Source of the DNA: CBDAQA01 sp965247815
GTDB lineage: Bacteria > Planctomycetota > Phycisphaerae > Tepidisphaerales > Tepidisphaeraceae
Length of the DNA: 64,000 nt
NCBI GenBank assembly: GCA_965247815.1
Contig: CBDFHW010000032.1
Location: forward strand, 58,801-122,800
Direction of reading: 5' to 3'
Within the stretch, counting starts at the first letter, position 1, and each line of letters begins with the position of its first letter. A program made the translations under genes and the position numbers. The notes below the pieces were generated by a model, which was not told where the DNA came from, did not search any database, and saw only the letters and a program-made list of their open reading frames with translations. Shown here piece by piece: positions 24,228 to 34,014 of this stretch.

Positions 24228-25739
24228 TTACTTCTTCCAGGCCTTGCTCTTGAAGTCGGCAAGCGTTTGCTTCAGCTTGGCTTCGATGTCGCTCGTCAGT
24301 TCCTTCTTGTCCGAAAGGGTCGAACGAAGGTCCGCGGCAGACTGATCGACGTACTTCAGAAACGCGTTCTGAAATTCGAGCACGCGGGCGACCGGCACGT
24401 CGTCCAGGTAACCCTGCGTACCGGCGTAGACGACCATCGTCTCCTGCTCGACCGGCATTGGGTTGTACTGCGGCTGCTTCAGCAGTTCGACCAAGCGGGC
24501 GCCGACGTCGAGCTGCTTCTGCGTGGCCTTATCCAGTTCGGTACCCAACTGGGCGAACGCTTCGAGTTCGCGGTATTGCGCGAGCTGCAGCTTCAGCGAA
24601 CCGGCGATCTTTTTCATGGCCTTGGTCTGGGCGTTACCGCCGACGCGGCTGACGCTGATACCCACGTTCACCGCGGGGCGGACGCCGGCAAAGAACAGGT
24701 CGGGTTCGAGATAGATCTGGCCGTCGGTGATGGAGATGACGTTGGTCGGGATGTAGGCCGACACTTCACCTTCCTGGGTTTCAATGATCGGCAGGGCGGT
24801 CAGCGACCCGCCGCCGTTTTCCTTGCTGAGCTTGACCGCGCGTTCGAGCAACCGGCTGTGGAGATAGAACACGTCACCCGGGTAAGCTTCGCGACCCGGC
24901 GGGCGGCGGAGCAGAAGCGACAGCTGGCGGTAGGCCACTGCCTGCTTGGAAAGATCGTCGTACACCACCAGCGTGGCTTCGCCTTTCCACATGAAGTACT
25001 CGGCCATTGTGCAGCCGGCGTACGGGGCGATGTACTGGATCGGGGCCGCGTCGGCGGCGCCGGCGACGACCACGGTCGTGTATTCCATGGCCCCGTGGGT
25101 CTTGAGCGTCTCGACGATGCCGGCGACCGTGCCTTCCTTCTGACCGATGGCGACGTAGAAACATTTCACGCCCCGGCCCTTCTGGTTGATGATCGTGTCG
25201 ACCGCGATGGCGGTCTTGCCGGTTTTGCGGTCACCGATGATCAGTTCGCGCTGACCGCGACCGATCGGGATCATGCTGTCGATCGCCTTGATACCGGTCA
25301 ACATTGGTTCGGTCACCGGCTGACGTTCGGCGATACCGGGGGCGACGATGTCGAGCTTGCGGGTTTCGCTGGTGTTGATCGGACCGAGGCCATCCAGTGG
25401 CTGGCCCAGCGGGTTCACGACCCGGCCGACGACGGCCTCGCCGACGGGGACTTCGAGCAGGCGACCGGTCGCTTTGACGGTGTCACCTTCTTTGATCTTC
25501 AGGTAATCCCCGAAGATGACCGCGCCGATCGAGTCTTCTTCGAGATTAAAGACCTGACCCATGACGCCGTCGGAGAACTCGAGAAGTTCACCGGCCATGG
25601 CGTTCCGCAGGCCGTAGATGCGGGCGATGCCGTCACCGACTTCGATGACGGTTCCGACGTCGCTGACTTTAAGCTGCTGGTCGAAACCGGCGATTTCACG
25701 TTTGAGGACGCTGGTGATTTCTGCGACGTTGATAGCCAT
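24228..25739 (-). CDS. atpA: F-type ATP synthase subunit alpha
   Basis: 503 residues, catalytic-core alpha subunit at the membrane-facing F1 head. The P-loop GDRKTGKT (169-176), N-terminal DVGTVIEVGDGIARIYGLRN and VGISVSRVGGNAQTKAMKK are canonical. It is the last atp gene of the operon here; gamma, beta and epsilon do not follow. The start is preceded by a GAAGGGA site and by the TAGTTG repeat. Confidence 0.98.
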   Translation of the reverse strand: MAINVAEITSVLKREIAGFDQQLKVSDVGTVIEVGDGIARIYGLRNAMAGELLEFSDGVMGQVFNLEEDSIGAVIFGDYLKIKEGDTVKATGRLLEVPVGEAVVGRVVNPLGQPLDGLGPINTSETRKLDIVAPGIAERQPVTEPMLTGIKAIDSMIPIGRGQRELIIGDRKTGKTAIAVDTIINQKGRGVKCFYVAIGQKEGTVAGIVETLKTHGAMEYTTVVVAGAADAAPIQYIAPYAGCTMAEYFMWKGEATLVVYDDLSKQAVAYRQLSLLLRRPPGREAYPGDVFYLHSRLLERAVKLSKENGGGSLTALPIIETQEGEVSAYIPTNVISITDGQIYLEPDLFFAGVRPAVNVGISVSRVGGNAQTKAMKKIAGSLKLQLAQYRELEAFAQLGTELDKATQKQLDVGARLVELLKQPQYNPMPVEQETMVVYAGTQGYLDDVPVARVLEFQNAFLKYVDQSAADLRSTLSDKKELTSDIEAKLKQTLADFKSKAWKK

Positions 25740-25755
25740 GGGATTCCCTTCGGGA

Positions 25756-25860
25756 AGTTGCTAGTTGTTATTTGCTGGTTGCTAGTAGAATCAGAATCTT
25801 CGTTAGTTAACTTTTCAATCTCGGTCTTTACTAGCAACTAACAACTAGCAACTACCAACT
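25756..25860. repeat. TAGTTG-type inverted repeat, copy 1 (atpH-atpA)
   Basis: Two 32-base arms (25756-25787 and 25829-25860) made of repeated (T)AGTTG units and their complement, with about 5 mismatches between arms, and a 41-base loop. Fills nearly the whole 125-base gap between atpH and atpA. Related copies at 26434, 35114 and 50840. Confidence 0.85.
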
Positions 25861-25864
25861 CTCT

Positions 25865-26422
25865 TCACCTCGGCGTTTGCTTCAGCATCGCCTGTTTGAT
25901 CGCTTGTAACTGTTGTTTGACGCTGGCATCGATCAACTGGTCCTGCACCCGCAGGAGCATTCCTCCGATGATCGACTCGTCGACATATTGATGAACGACG
26001 GCGTCTTTTTTCAATGCCTGACTCACCCGCCGGCGGACGCTCTCCAAATCCTCGGGCGATAGCTTGTGTGCCACCGTCAGGTCCACTTCAATTTTGCCGT
26101 GCTTCTCGTCCATCAGGTCGTCGTAAGCCGCGATGATCTGGGGCAGCAGTGCAAGCCGGCCTTTGAGATTCAGCACGCCCAGGAAATTCGATAGCAGCGT
26201 CGAGACCTTACCGCCGAACGCGTTGTTCAAGACTTTCGTGCGCTCGTCGTGGCTGATGCCCGGGTCGGCCAGAAACAGGCCGAAGGTCGGGTTCTGTTCC
26301 AGAACCTCGCGGACCTGCCCGAGTTCCTCGCCGATCGGACCGCTCTGGTTCTGCTCTTCTGCCAGTTCGAGCAGCGAATTGGCGTAAGACAGAACCGTTG
26401 GTGTGTGATGAATGGTTTGCAT
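25865..26422 (-). CDS. atpH: F-type ATP synthase subunit delta
   Basis: 185 residues. Helical N-terminal domain (TVLSYANSLLELAEEQNQSG), GILNLKGRLALL-like core (LSNFLGVLNLKGRLALLPQI) and the C-terminal family tail VVHQYVDESIIGGMLLRVQD, where the pattern D-x-S-x-x-GG is diagnostic. It links F1 to the peripheral stalk b subunit. Lies between atpF and atpA, standard order. Confidence 0.96.
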   Translation of the reverse strand: MQTIHHTPTVLSYANSLLELAEEQNQSGPIGEELGQVREVLEQNPTFGLFLADPGISHDERTKVLNNAFGGKVSTLLSNFLGVLNLKGRLALLPQIIAAYDDLMDEKHGKIEVDLTVAHKLSPEDLESVRRRVSQALKKDAVVHQYVDESIIGGMLLRVQDQLIDASVKQQLQAIKQAMLKQTPR

Positions 26423-26433
26423 GAATATCGCCA

Positions 26434-26502
26434 GCGGTTATTGGCGGCTGTTGATTGGTAACGGAAAACCCGCTGTGAACCAACAACGACCAACTAACAA
26501 CT
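26434..26502. repeat. TAGTTG-type inverted repeat, copy 2 (atpF-atpH), degenerate
   Basis: Left arm with GGTTATTGG and TGTTGATTGG, right arm ACCAACTAACAACT-like ending at 26502; pairing is imperfect. Sits between atpF and the atpH start (12 bases upstream of it). Confidence 0.55.
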
Positions 26503-26506
26503 CCCC

Positions 26507-27136
26507 TTAAGCATGTACCGACTGCAACTGTTCCAGGCTCTGACTGACCAGATCGCGCTGGTCGTCGGCGTTCAAGTTTCGCTTCAGGATCTTCTCGGCG
26601 ATGCTGGTCGACAGACTCGCGGTCTGTTCGTAGATCTCGGTCAACGCCTGCTTCTTGGTCGATTCGATTTCCTTGATCGCCTTTTCCTTCAGCTCCTCGG
26701 CCTCCTGCTGGGCGCGCATCTTGATGCCGTTGGCAATCTTTTCCGCGTCCGTGGCGGCCTGCGACAACAGCCCGCGGACCTTGTCGGCGGCGGTCGCCAG
26801 TTGAGTGTTGTATTCCTTCAACACTGCTTCACCCTTGCTGCGGGCGGCGTCGGCGTCGGCGATCGCCGAGCGGATCTTTTCCTCTCGCTTTTTCAACCCG
26901 CCGAGCACGTTCTTCCACGCGGTCGGGTACAGGATCACGAGCAGAATCACGAAGATGATCATGACCCAGACGGCCTGGGCGTAGGTCTGCTGGGCACCGT
27001 CGCCGGTCATCGGGGGCATCACGTTTTGCTTCGCCTCTTCTGCCATCACCGGCGCTGCCATGATTGCCGAAAGCACCAGTGCCATCGCGACAGCCAAGGC
27101 GAGCCGATTGATTCGCCGATAGTTCCAATTGAGCAT
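26507..27136 (-). CDS. atpF: F-type ATP synthase subunit b with signal-like N-terminus
   Basis: 209 residues. A signal-peptide-like segment (LALAVAMALVLSAIMAAPVM) precedes the usual membrane anchor near residues 55-72 (VWVMIIFVILLVILYPTAW), then a long charged coiled coil (KREEKIRSAIADADAARSKG, EELKEKAIKEIESTKKQALT). It forms the peripheral stalk. The two-segment N-terminus is longer than the E. coli form; whether the first part is cleaved is open. Confidence 0.94.
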   Translation of the reverse strand: MLNWNYRRINRLALAVAMALVLSAIMAAPVMAEEAKQNVMPPMTGDGAQQTYAQAVWVMIIFVILLVILYPTAWKNVLGGLKKREEKIRSAIADADAARSKGEAVLKEYNTQLATAADKVRGLLSQAATDAEKIANGIKMRAQQEAEELKEKAIKEIESTKKQALTEIYEQTASLSTSIAEKILKRNLNADDQRDLVSQSLEQLQSVHA

Positions 27137-27228
27137 GCCAAAATCCTTGTCACGAACCGTTCGTCAGTTTCCGCTTAATAAACCGGGCCGGCTATTCACC
27201 GGACCGGTTTAGAAATTGCCGGGACAAT

Positions 27229-27474
27229 TTATTTGATGACGCCGTTGCAGAAAATGATGGCGAAGAAGGTGAAACCTTCGATCAGCGCGGCGGCGATGAT
27301 CATGTTCACGCCGATTTTACCGCTGGCTTCGGGCTGGCGGGCGATGCCCTCCATGGCCGAACCACCGATGCGACCGATACCCAGACCACCACCGATGACG
27401 CAAAGGCCCATACCGATACCAGCGCCGAGGCCGGCGATACCCTTGTCGCCCACTTGTGCAAGCAAATCCAACAT
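27229..27474 (-). CDS. atpE: F-type ATP synthase subunit c
   Basis: 81 residues, two helices. The glycine-rich first helix GLGAGIGMGLCVIGGGLGIG, the polar loop ARQPEA and the second helix AALIEGFTFFAIIF with the ion-carrying Glu 66 are present. The residue after the Glu is Gly and the sodium-type Gln and Ser/Thr ligands are not evident, which fits proton rather than sodium coupling. The 254 bases upstream hold no gene, only a long leader. Confidence 0.97.
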   Translation of the reverse strand: MLDLLAQVGDKGIAGLGAGIGMGLCVIGGGLGIGRIGGSAMEGIARQPEASGKIGVNMIIAAALIEGFTFFAIIFCNGVIK

Positions 27475-27728
27475 GACAGTTCTCCAGTTAGACCGACAAC
27501 GATTTCAATCCCGGGGCTGTCGGTGACACCGCCACGATCGTCGGAAGAGTCGGTGGCGAGATTCGAAGACCGTTCAGAACTGGAAACGCGGGGGGAGGGG
27601 GTGGTTTCCAAACCTGTTTGTCATTCAAAAATCGCCGGACCGGTCCGGTCCGAATATTTTACTTTTCGACGTCCATTAGCTCCCGCTTTGCCGGGGCTTA
27701 TCCCTGCAAAACGGAAAGGCTGACCTGA

Positions 27729-28820
27729 TTAATGTTCCGGCGCAACCGCACTGGCGATGAACAGCGTTACCAGGAAGGTAAATATGTACGCCTGCAGAAA
27801 CGCCACGAACAATTCCAGACAACGAATCACAAGACTTAATATCGTGATCGGGGTTCCAAAGCCAATCTGCTGGGCGATGCTCGCCGTGACCGGGATCAAC
27901 AGGATCAACGCGCCGAGCACGATGTGGCCGCCGATCATGTTCGCGAACAATCGAATCGTCAGCGAGAACGGCTTGATCAATGCCCCGAGCAACTCGAGCA
28001 CCAGCAGAATCGTCCACATGAACAGATCGGCGCACCACATGCCCAGTCGGCCGAGGCCCGTTTTGTCTTTGCCGGGCTTGAAAGGATGCGGGGCGAAATT
28101 CCAAAGATACAGCGGGATCGCCTTGAGCACCGCGACCACGGGGTTCATATGCGGTCCTTCGTGCTCCCCGGCGTGTGCCGTATGGCTGTGGGACGGACGC
28201 ATTCCGTCGTCGTAATGGCCGGCCGGGTCGGTCAGGGCCCGCAGGTCACCCGGGGCGTCGGTCGGCAGGGCGTCACCGCGCATGTGCGGCAGGTCCTCGG
28301 CTTCCTCGTGACCGGCGTGATGGTCGTGGTGGCCGTAGGTGCCGTTCATCAGCGCCCGGGCAATTTCCATCACACCGCTGATGTGAATGAGGAAAAACGC
28401 ACAGATCGCCAGAGCGGCGGTGGTGATCGGCGTTCCCGTGGCGGTGCCCCAGAAATGCCATTCCTTGCCTGTGATGACTGTCAGCAATTCATTAACCGGG
28501 AGTTGTCCCAGCACGTTGCTGAACAGAATGAAGAAAAAGAGCGTCCACAGAAACGGCACGAAACGATCCGCATGGTCCTTCAACGCCGGGCGAATCACTT
28601 CGACCCGCAGAAATTCCAGGATGGCTTCGAAGAAGTTTCGACTGCCGGTGGGCGCGCCGGCGTTGCTGTACGAAAACAGCGCGGGAAAAATCAGAAGCAT
28701 CAACACGGCGGCGAGCACCGTCATGAGCATCTGGTTTGTAAAAACAAGCGGCCCGAGCGGGAACAGCACGTGTGGAAGAACTTCTTCCATCGGATCGGTA
28801 ACGGCCAGCAACAGGTTCAT
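27729..28820 (-). CDS. atpB: F-type ATP synthase subunit a with His-rich insertion
   Basis: 363 residues, about 90 longer than usual. The membrane core is standard: essential Arg 290 in SLTIRLFANMIGGH and a C-terminal helix FLQAYIFTFLVTLFI. Between two membrane segments (residues about 161-225, bases 28146-28340) lies a hydrophilic insertion rich in His and Asp (GHHDHHAGHEEAED, later SHSHTAHAGEHEGPHM). The start overlaps the upstream gene's stop by 4 bases. Role of the insertion unknown; metal binding is possible. Confidence 0.96.
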   Translation of the reverse strand: MNLLLAVTDPMEEVLPHVLFPLGPLVFTNQMLMTVLAAVLMLLIFPALFSYSNAGAPTGSRNFFEAILEFLRVEVIRPALKDHADRFVPFLWTLFFFILFSNVLGQLPVNELLTVITGKEWHFWGTATGTPITTAALAICAFFLIHISGVMEIARALMNGTYGHHDHHAGHEEAEDLPHMRGDALPTDAPGDLRALTDPAGHYDDGMRPSHSHTAHAGEHEGPHMNPVVAVLKAIPLYLWNFAPHPFKPGKDKTGLGRLGMWCADLFMWTILLVLELLGALIKPFSLTIRLFANMIGGHIVLGALILLIPVTASIAQQIGFGTPITILSLVIRCLELFVAFLQAYIFTFLVTLFIASAVAPEH

Positions 28821-29254
28821 GTTTCGCTCGCTTGCCTTAAACTAACAGGGGACTGAAATGTCGGGACCGGGGCGGACTTAATCAACTTCATGAGGATCCG
28901 ACAGACACCGGCCAACGTCGTCCAGTAGAAAGCACACAACCAGTAAAGAAAAGCCTGCGGCGGGTGGGACCACTGCAGCACCGCCATCGCGCCGCCAGCG
29001 GCAATGCCCATGTGAACAATGGTCGAAACCAACGCCCCCTGCACGACGTTGTCGGCCGGCTTATTGCGGATAATAAAAACCGGGATCATCGCCAGTTCCG
29101 CGGCTACGAGATTAATGCCTGCCGCGATCAATGCCTCGCGATAGTGAGGATTAAGTCCGAGCGCCCCACAAATCGAAAACCCGACCGCGAAGACCACCAG
29201 GATGATCAACGGGTGACTTGCTACGATTTTGAACCGGGACATCACGCGACTCAT
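28817..29254 (-). CDS. AtpI-like membrane protein of the ATP synthase operon
   Basis: 145 residues with about four membrane helices (SHPLIILVVFAVGFSICGAL, LIAAGINLVAAELAMIPVFI, LVSTIVHMGIAAGGAMAVLQ, AFLYWLCAFYWTTLAGV). In F-type operons a protein of this size and layout upstream of atpB is AtpI, a c-ring assembly factor. Sequence match to AtpI is by pattern only. Its start overlaps the previous stop (ATGA) and its stop overlaps the atpB start, a tightly coupled trio. Confidence 0.7.
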   Translation of the reverse strand: MSRVMSRFKIVASHPLIILVVFAVGFSICGALGLNPHYREALIAAGINLVAAELAMIPVFIIRNKPADNVVQGALVSTIVHMGIAAGGAMAVLQWSHPPQAFLYWLCAFYWTTLAGVCRILMKLIKSAPVPTFQSPVSLRQASET

Positions 29255-29460
29255 TTCCTATCCGACCGCACAGCCTCTTTGATCAGCGAATACATCCCCG
29301 CGGCACACCCGATCATGACTCCTCCGAAGTCACCCCAGGGGCCCCAACCATATTTTTGACCTAACCAGTGACCCAAAACGTACCCAAGCCCGACGCCGAC
29401 AGCCACTTCCAAGCCCTGGGCAAGGCCTCTCCCCCAGTTCGAACCGGAGTCGTCAGCCAT
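29251..29460 (-). CDS. AtpZ-like two-helix membrane protein
   Basis: About 69 residues from the ATG at 29460 (MADDSGSN), since a start 15 bases earlier would add only five residues. Two short hydrophobic segments (GLEVAVGVGLGYVLGHWLG and DFGGVMIGCAAGMYSLIKE) with GxxxG-rich, WG-flanked loops match the AtpZ/AtpQ family found next to atpI. Its stop overlaps the AtpI-like start. First gene of the operon. Confidence 0.75.
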   Translation of the reverse strand: MADDSGSNWGRGLAQGLEVAVGVGLGYVLGHWLGQKYGWGPWGDFGGVMIGCAAGMYSLIKEAVRSDRK

Positions 29461-29729
29461 GGTTTCTCCACACAAAAATCAGACTCTGTGCTTTTTTGCA
29501 CGAAGTCGGTGCAGGGTAATGAAAAATAAATGGCAGGTCAACCCGGGCCGATCACCGTCGGACCGAAACCCCGTACCGCAACTACGCAGAAATTTGGTTC
29601 GAAGTTTCTTCAGCGGAATTGCGTCGCTTCAACCAGTTCACCCGGTCCTAAACTCTGCCGATAGGGCTGTTAGCGGGACCATCGTATGGATCCGTTATTG
29701 GACCGGACGCCGGACGAAACGAGCAAGCT

Positions 29730-30329
29730 ATGTCAGACAAAAAGGACGAGAAGAAACCGGCCGCCGAAGAGAAAAAAGCGGGGGAGCACGGCAAGGAGGG
29801 CGCCGCCAAGGGCGGGGGTATCGGCAAGCTGCTCAAGAACACGCCGGTCCTGTTGGGGGCGGTTATGGTCATTGAAGGCGTCGTGCTCGTCGCCGGCTTG
29901 AAGATGCTGGGTGGGGGTCCCAAGGCATCGCAGGGCGCGGAGCTTTCGACCGAAAAAACCGACGAGAAGGGCGAGGGAAAAGAAGGCGCGCCCAAGAAAG
30001 GCGTGGTCGAACTGCAGTTGATCGATTTCCGCGCTCCCAACAAGCAGAGCGGCAAGACGTTTCTGTACGACGTCGCGATCTTCGTCACCACCAAGGGCGA
30101 GAACGGCGACAAAGTAAAAGACTTAATTTCCGGCCAGGATGCCTTGATAAAGGACCGTGTCCGCACCATTATAGCTCAGATCGATCCGGAGAAACTGGGT
30201 GGCGGGAGCGAACCGGGATTAGAAACGCTCCGCAGGCAGGTGAAGTATCAGCTCGATCAAATCATTCCCAACGGGATGATCGAAGAAGTGCTGGTTCCCC
30301 GCTGCATCCCGTTCCGAACCGATTTCTAG
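29730..30329 (+). CDS. fliL: flagellar basal body-associated protein FliL
   Basis: 199 residues. Lys/Glu/Ala-rich cytoplasmic N-terminus (1-35), one membrane helix (TPVLLGAVMVIEGVVLVAG, about 38-56), a charged linker and a periplasmic domain with FLYDVAIFVTTKGENGDKV and LISGQDALIKDRVRTIIAQ, the FliL pattern. It supports stator and torque function at the motor. First gene of the plus-strand export cluster; no sigma-54 or sigma-28 site was seen upstream. Confidence 0.9.
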   Translation: MSDKKDEKKPAAEEKKAGEHGKEGAAKGGGIGKLLKNTPVLLGAVMVIEGVVLVAGLKMLGGGPKASQGAELSTEKTDEKGEGKEGAPKKGVVELQLIDFRAPNKQSGKTFLYDVAIFVTTKGENGDKVKDLISGQDALIKDRVRTIIAQIDPEKLGGGSEPGLETLRRQVKYQLDQIIPNGMIEEVLVPRCIPFRTDF

Positions 30330-30378
30330 GACGGAGTCCTGGAATTTTCGCCGCGGCCGCTGCCAAGGATGGTGCGAC

Positions 30379-30885
30379 ATGGCCCAGGACCCTGACCCCT
30401 CATTCGAATCCCCAACTGACGCCCACGCCGACCCCGTGGCGGATCTAAGCGCGTCCTCAGCGTCACTTGAAAATGTCGATGCCGACCTTGCTTCGGCGCA
30501 GGCTTCGATCGACGAGCTGCTGAAGCAGGCGAATTTCGAAGACCCTTCCAGCATGGCACCGGCAGACTCGCCGCTGCCTACCACCCCGTTCGAACTCCCG
30601 AACTTTCAACAGGCAATGGCCGACGCACAGGTGTCGAGTATCGACCTGCTTCGCGACGTCGAGCTGAACGTCAAAATCGAACTCGGGCGATCCCGCATGT
30701 TGGTCGAAGACGTCCTTAAGTTGTCCGAAGGCTCGGTCGTCGAACTCGACAAGCTGGCCGGGGACCCGGTCGATGTGTTCGTCAACGACCGGCTCGTCGC
30801 CCGCGGCGAAGTGCTGGTGTTGAACGACAACTTCTGTGTTCGTGTCAACGAGATCATGGCCGGCATCAAAGAAGAGGGGTCGTGA
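30379..30885 (+). CDS. fliN: flagellar motor switch protein FliN
   Basis: 168 residues. The C-terminal 75 residues are the SpoA/FliN domain: LLRDVELNVKIELGRSRML, EDVLKLSEGSVVELDKLAG and DPVDVFVNDRLVARGEVLVL. The N-terminal half is acidic and low-complexity. It forms the C-ring base. fliM, normally just before it, is missing here. The next gene overlaps by 4 bases. Confidence 0.94.
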   Translation: MAQDPDPSFESPTDAHADPVADLSASSASLENVDADLASAQASIDELLKQANFEDPSSMAPADSPLPTTPFELPNFQQAMADAQVSSIDLLRDVELNVKIELGRSRMLVEDVLKLSEGSVVELDKLAGDPVDVFVNDRLVARGEVLVLNDNFCVRVNEIMAGIKEEGS

Positions 30886-31709
30886 TCCGGACCGAAGACC
30901 ATCGCCTGTCGAAGCCATCCGCGACGCGGCTCGCTCCCGCGGGTGCGACACTTATCTTCGAACACCGCTCGTTTGCTTCTACCTGTTCGGTGCGCCTTCG
31001 AGCGAGCCGAATCGTTGTCATCCTCCCGCTCCTTGCACTGTTGTGGATTGTAAATCCGGGACTGGCACAGACGAGCCAGCCCTCGATCGCCGGCGCTTCG
31101 GTGCCGGAACTGGAGACGAAGGCTCTTAATTTCGACCCTTCGACCGTCCGAAGATCTGTGACCCGCCCGGCGGGGTCCACGCTCGCGCCGGTCAGTTCTG
31201 GTGATTTGTCTCGGATGGTGGTCGCCCTCGCCGCGGTCGTCGGAATCATCTTTTTGCTCCGGTGGGTCGCCCGTCGAATGGCGCTCGTGCCCGGCGCGAC
31301 CAGGAGTGGTGCCGTCAAGATAATCTCGCGGTCGACCGTGTCCCCCCGGCAACAGGTGCTGGTCTTGCAGGTGGGAAAGCGGTTGGTGGTCGTCGGTGAC
31401 AGCGGCGGGGCGATGCACCCGTTGTGTGAGATCACCGACCCGGACGAGATTGCCGCCGTCGTCGGTGGGAGTCGGCAGGAGAACGCCGAGGCCAACCCCA
31501 AGTCATTCACGAGTCTGTTCCGGCGGGCCTCGGAGCCGTTTGATCCGGGGCAGGCCGAGCAGGTGCCGGCAATTATTCCACGGGGTCCGACCTCGGGCGA
31601 ACCCTTGCAGAACATCGAACCCGTCGGGCAGGCGGACAACGAAGACGTGGGGAGCCTGCTGGAGAAAGTTCGCGAGATGCGTGCACAGTTCAGACAGACG
31701 GGGTCGTAA
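30882..31709 (+). CDS. fliO: FliO-like flagellar export gate assembly protein
   Basis: 275 residues starting with GTG at 30882, overlapping the fliN stop (GTGA). A signal or anchor near residues 45-60, then a second helix (VVALAAVVGIIFLLRWVARR, about 110-130) followed by the FliO cytoplasmic domain: GAVKIISRSTVSPRQQVLVL and VGKRLVVVGDSGGAMHPLC. It assists assembly of the FliP complex, which follows. Confidence 0.88.
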   Translation: MIRTEDHRLSKPSATRLAPAGATLIFEHRSFASTCSVRLRASRIVVILPLLALLWIVNPGLAQTSQPSIAGASVPELETKALNFDPSTVRRSVTRPAGSTLAPVSSGDLSRMVVALAAVVGIIFLLRWVARRMALVPGATRSGAVKIISRSTVSPRQQVLVLQVGKRLVVVGDSGGAMHPLCEITDPDEIAAVVGGSRQENAEANPKSFTSLFRRASEPFDPGQAEQVPAIIPRGPTSGEPLQNIEPVGQADNEDVGSLLEKVREMRAQFRQTGS

Positions 31710-31801
31710 AAAATATCAAGTGGGTTCGGCCGCCCGGGTGCTGAAGACGAAGACTATCCGGAAACAGTAGACAGAAGCGAAAACGGAAAAAGGACGCGGC
31801 G

Positions 31802-32695
<894 letters not shown>

Positions 32696-32830
32696 GAAAT
32701 TCATATGCGTTTGGGCCTCTCGTCACGGATGATTTGGAGCACAAACACGACAGGCAGAATGCCTTTCGCGCATAGAACCGGCTTCGATTCCCCAGTCGAA
32801 AACCGGTGCATCCAGGGAAGGATGTGGAAG

Positions 32831-33094
32831 ATGAATCTCGAACAGGCGACCGATCTGGTCCGCTCTACTCTCGTTCTGGCGCTGCTGGTTTCCGCCCCCA
32901 TGCTGATCATCGGCCTGGTCGTCGGAATTGTCGTGTCGCTGCTACAGGCGGTCACACAGATCCAGGAGCAGACCCTTTCCTTCATTCCCAAAATCGTCGC
33001 GATGGTCGGATCGGCCATCCTGCTGATGCCCTGGATCAGTCATCGGTTGATGGAATATTCCACCGCGATTTTTTCCGGCGGGAATGTCCCTTGA
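32831..33094 (+). CDS. fliQ: flagellar export gate protein FliQ
   Basis: 87 residues from ATG 32831, with GGAAG a few bases upstream. Two membrane helices; DLVRSTLVLALLVSAPMLI, GIVVSLLQAVTQIQEQTLSF and PKIVAMVGSAILLMPWI are the FliQ family signature. A start further upstream would add 40 residues of unrelated sequence. Confidence 0.96.
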   Translation: MNLEQATDLVRSTLVLALLVSAPMLIIGLVVGIVVSLLQAVTQIQEQTLSFIPKIVAMVGSAILLMPWISHRLMEYSTAIFSGGNVP

Positions 33095-33156
33095 TCCGAC
33101 CCCGACCGGTCGCGGCGTCGTGAGCGTTTGCCGGGTCTGTCAAATCAGCGGTTCTT

Positions 33157-33936
33157 ATGTCGCTCGATGCTCTCCTGAATTTCATTCCCGTCTTCGTCCT
33201 GGTGCTGTTCCGCATCGCCGGGTTCATGGTGTTCGCGCCGCTGTTCGGATCGTCGCGAATTCCCAAGCGGGTCCGGGCGCTGTTCGCGATCATCCTGGCC
33301 GTCGGCTTGACCGCGACCGTCTCGCCGCCTCATCAACTCCCGCAAACCAGCTGGGGCGTGGCCGTCGGGATCGGCGGCGAGATCTGCTTCGGTTTCGCGA
33401 TGGGCATGATCCTCAGTTTCGTGTTCATCGCCGCTCAGTGGGCCGGTGAAATGATCGGCCAGCAGATGGGGTTCAACCTCGCCGAAACATTCGACCCGCA
33501 GTTCGCCCAGAGCAGTTCACTGGTCGGTGACATGTACTACATGCTCACGCTGGTCGTGTTTCTGTTCATCGGCGGGCACCGCCAGATGATCCGGGGCCTC
33601 CGCGATAGCTTCGAGTCGTTGCCGCTGTTGTCGGTCAGCGTGGACCAGCCGTTGTTCGACGTCCTCATCAAAATGTTCGGCACCTGCACCACGGTGGCCA
33701 TCCGCCTTGCTGCACCCGTGCTGATCACCATGCTGATCGTCGACATGACGCTCGGCTTTCTCGGCAAGACGATGCCGCAATTAAATGTGCCGGCCATGGG
33801 GCAGAGCGTGAAAGCCCTTGTGGGAATGATCGTGCTGATCGTCGGGCTGTCGTTGTACAGCACGCCGCACGTACTCCAGTCGGCACTGGAACAATCGATC
33901 GACACCGCCCGGATGGTCTGGGCCGGTGGCAGGTAG
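33157..33936 (+). CDS. fliR: flagellar export gate protein FliR
   Basis: 259 residues, about six membrane helices. FIPVFVLVLFRIAGFMVFAP, FGSSRIPKRVRALFAIILA and AAQWAGEMIGQQMGFNLAE are diagnostic; the C-terminus has LNVPAMGQSVKALVGMIVL. Part of the FliPQR channel. Sits 62 bases after fliQ. Confidence 0.96.
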   Translation: MSLDALLNFIPVFVLVLFRIAGFMVFAPLFGSSRIPKRVRALFAIILAVGLTATVSPPHQLPQTSWGVAVGIGGEICFGFAMGMILSFVFIAAQWAGEMIGQQMGFNLAETFDPQFAQSSSLVGDMYYMLTLVVFLFIGGHRQMIRGLRDSFESLPLLSVSVDQPLFDVLIKMFGTCTTVAIRLAAPVLITMLIVDMTLGFLGKTMPQLNVPAMGQSVKALVGMIVLIVGLSLYSTPHVLQSALEQSIDTARMVWAGGR

Positions 33937-34014
33937 TTGTGTAGTTCGCAAGTGACCGTTGATGCCGAAGGCGTTGTGATTTAACAACGTCCGACGCATC
34001 CACCCGAGACGCAG

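Noticed and set aside
24267..25841. Long open frame (524 residues) on the plus strand opposite atpA
   Set aside because: It is a mirror of the strongly supported atpA in a GC-rich gene; its protein is Asp/His/Arg-rich with no family features.
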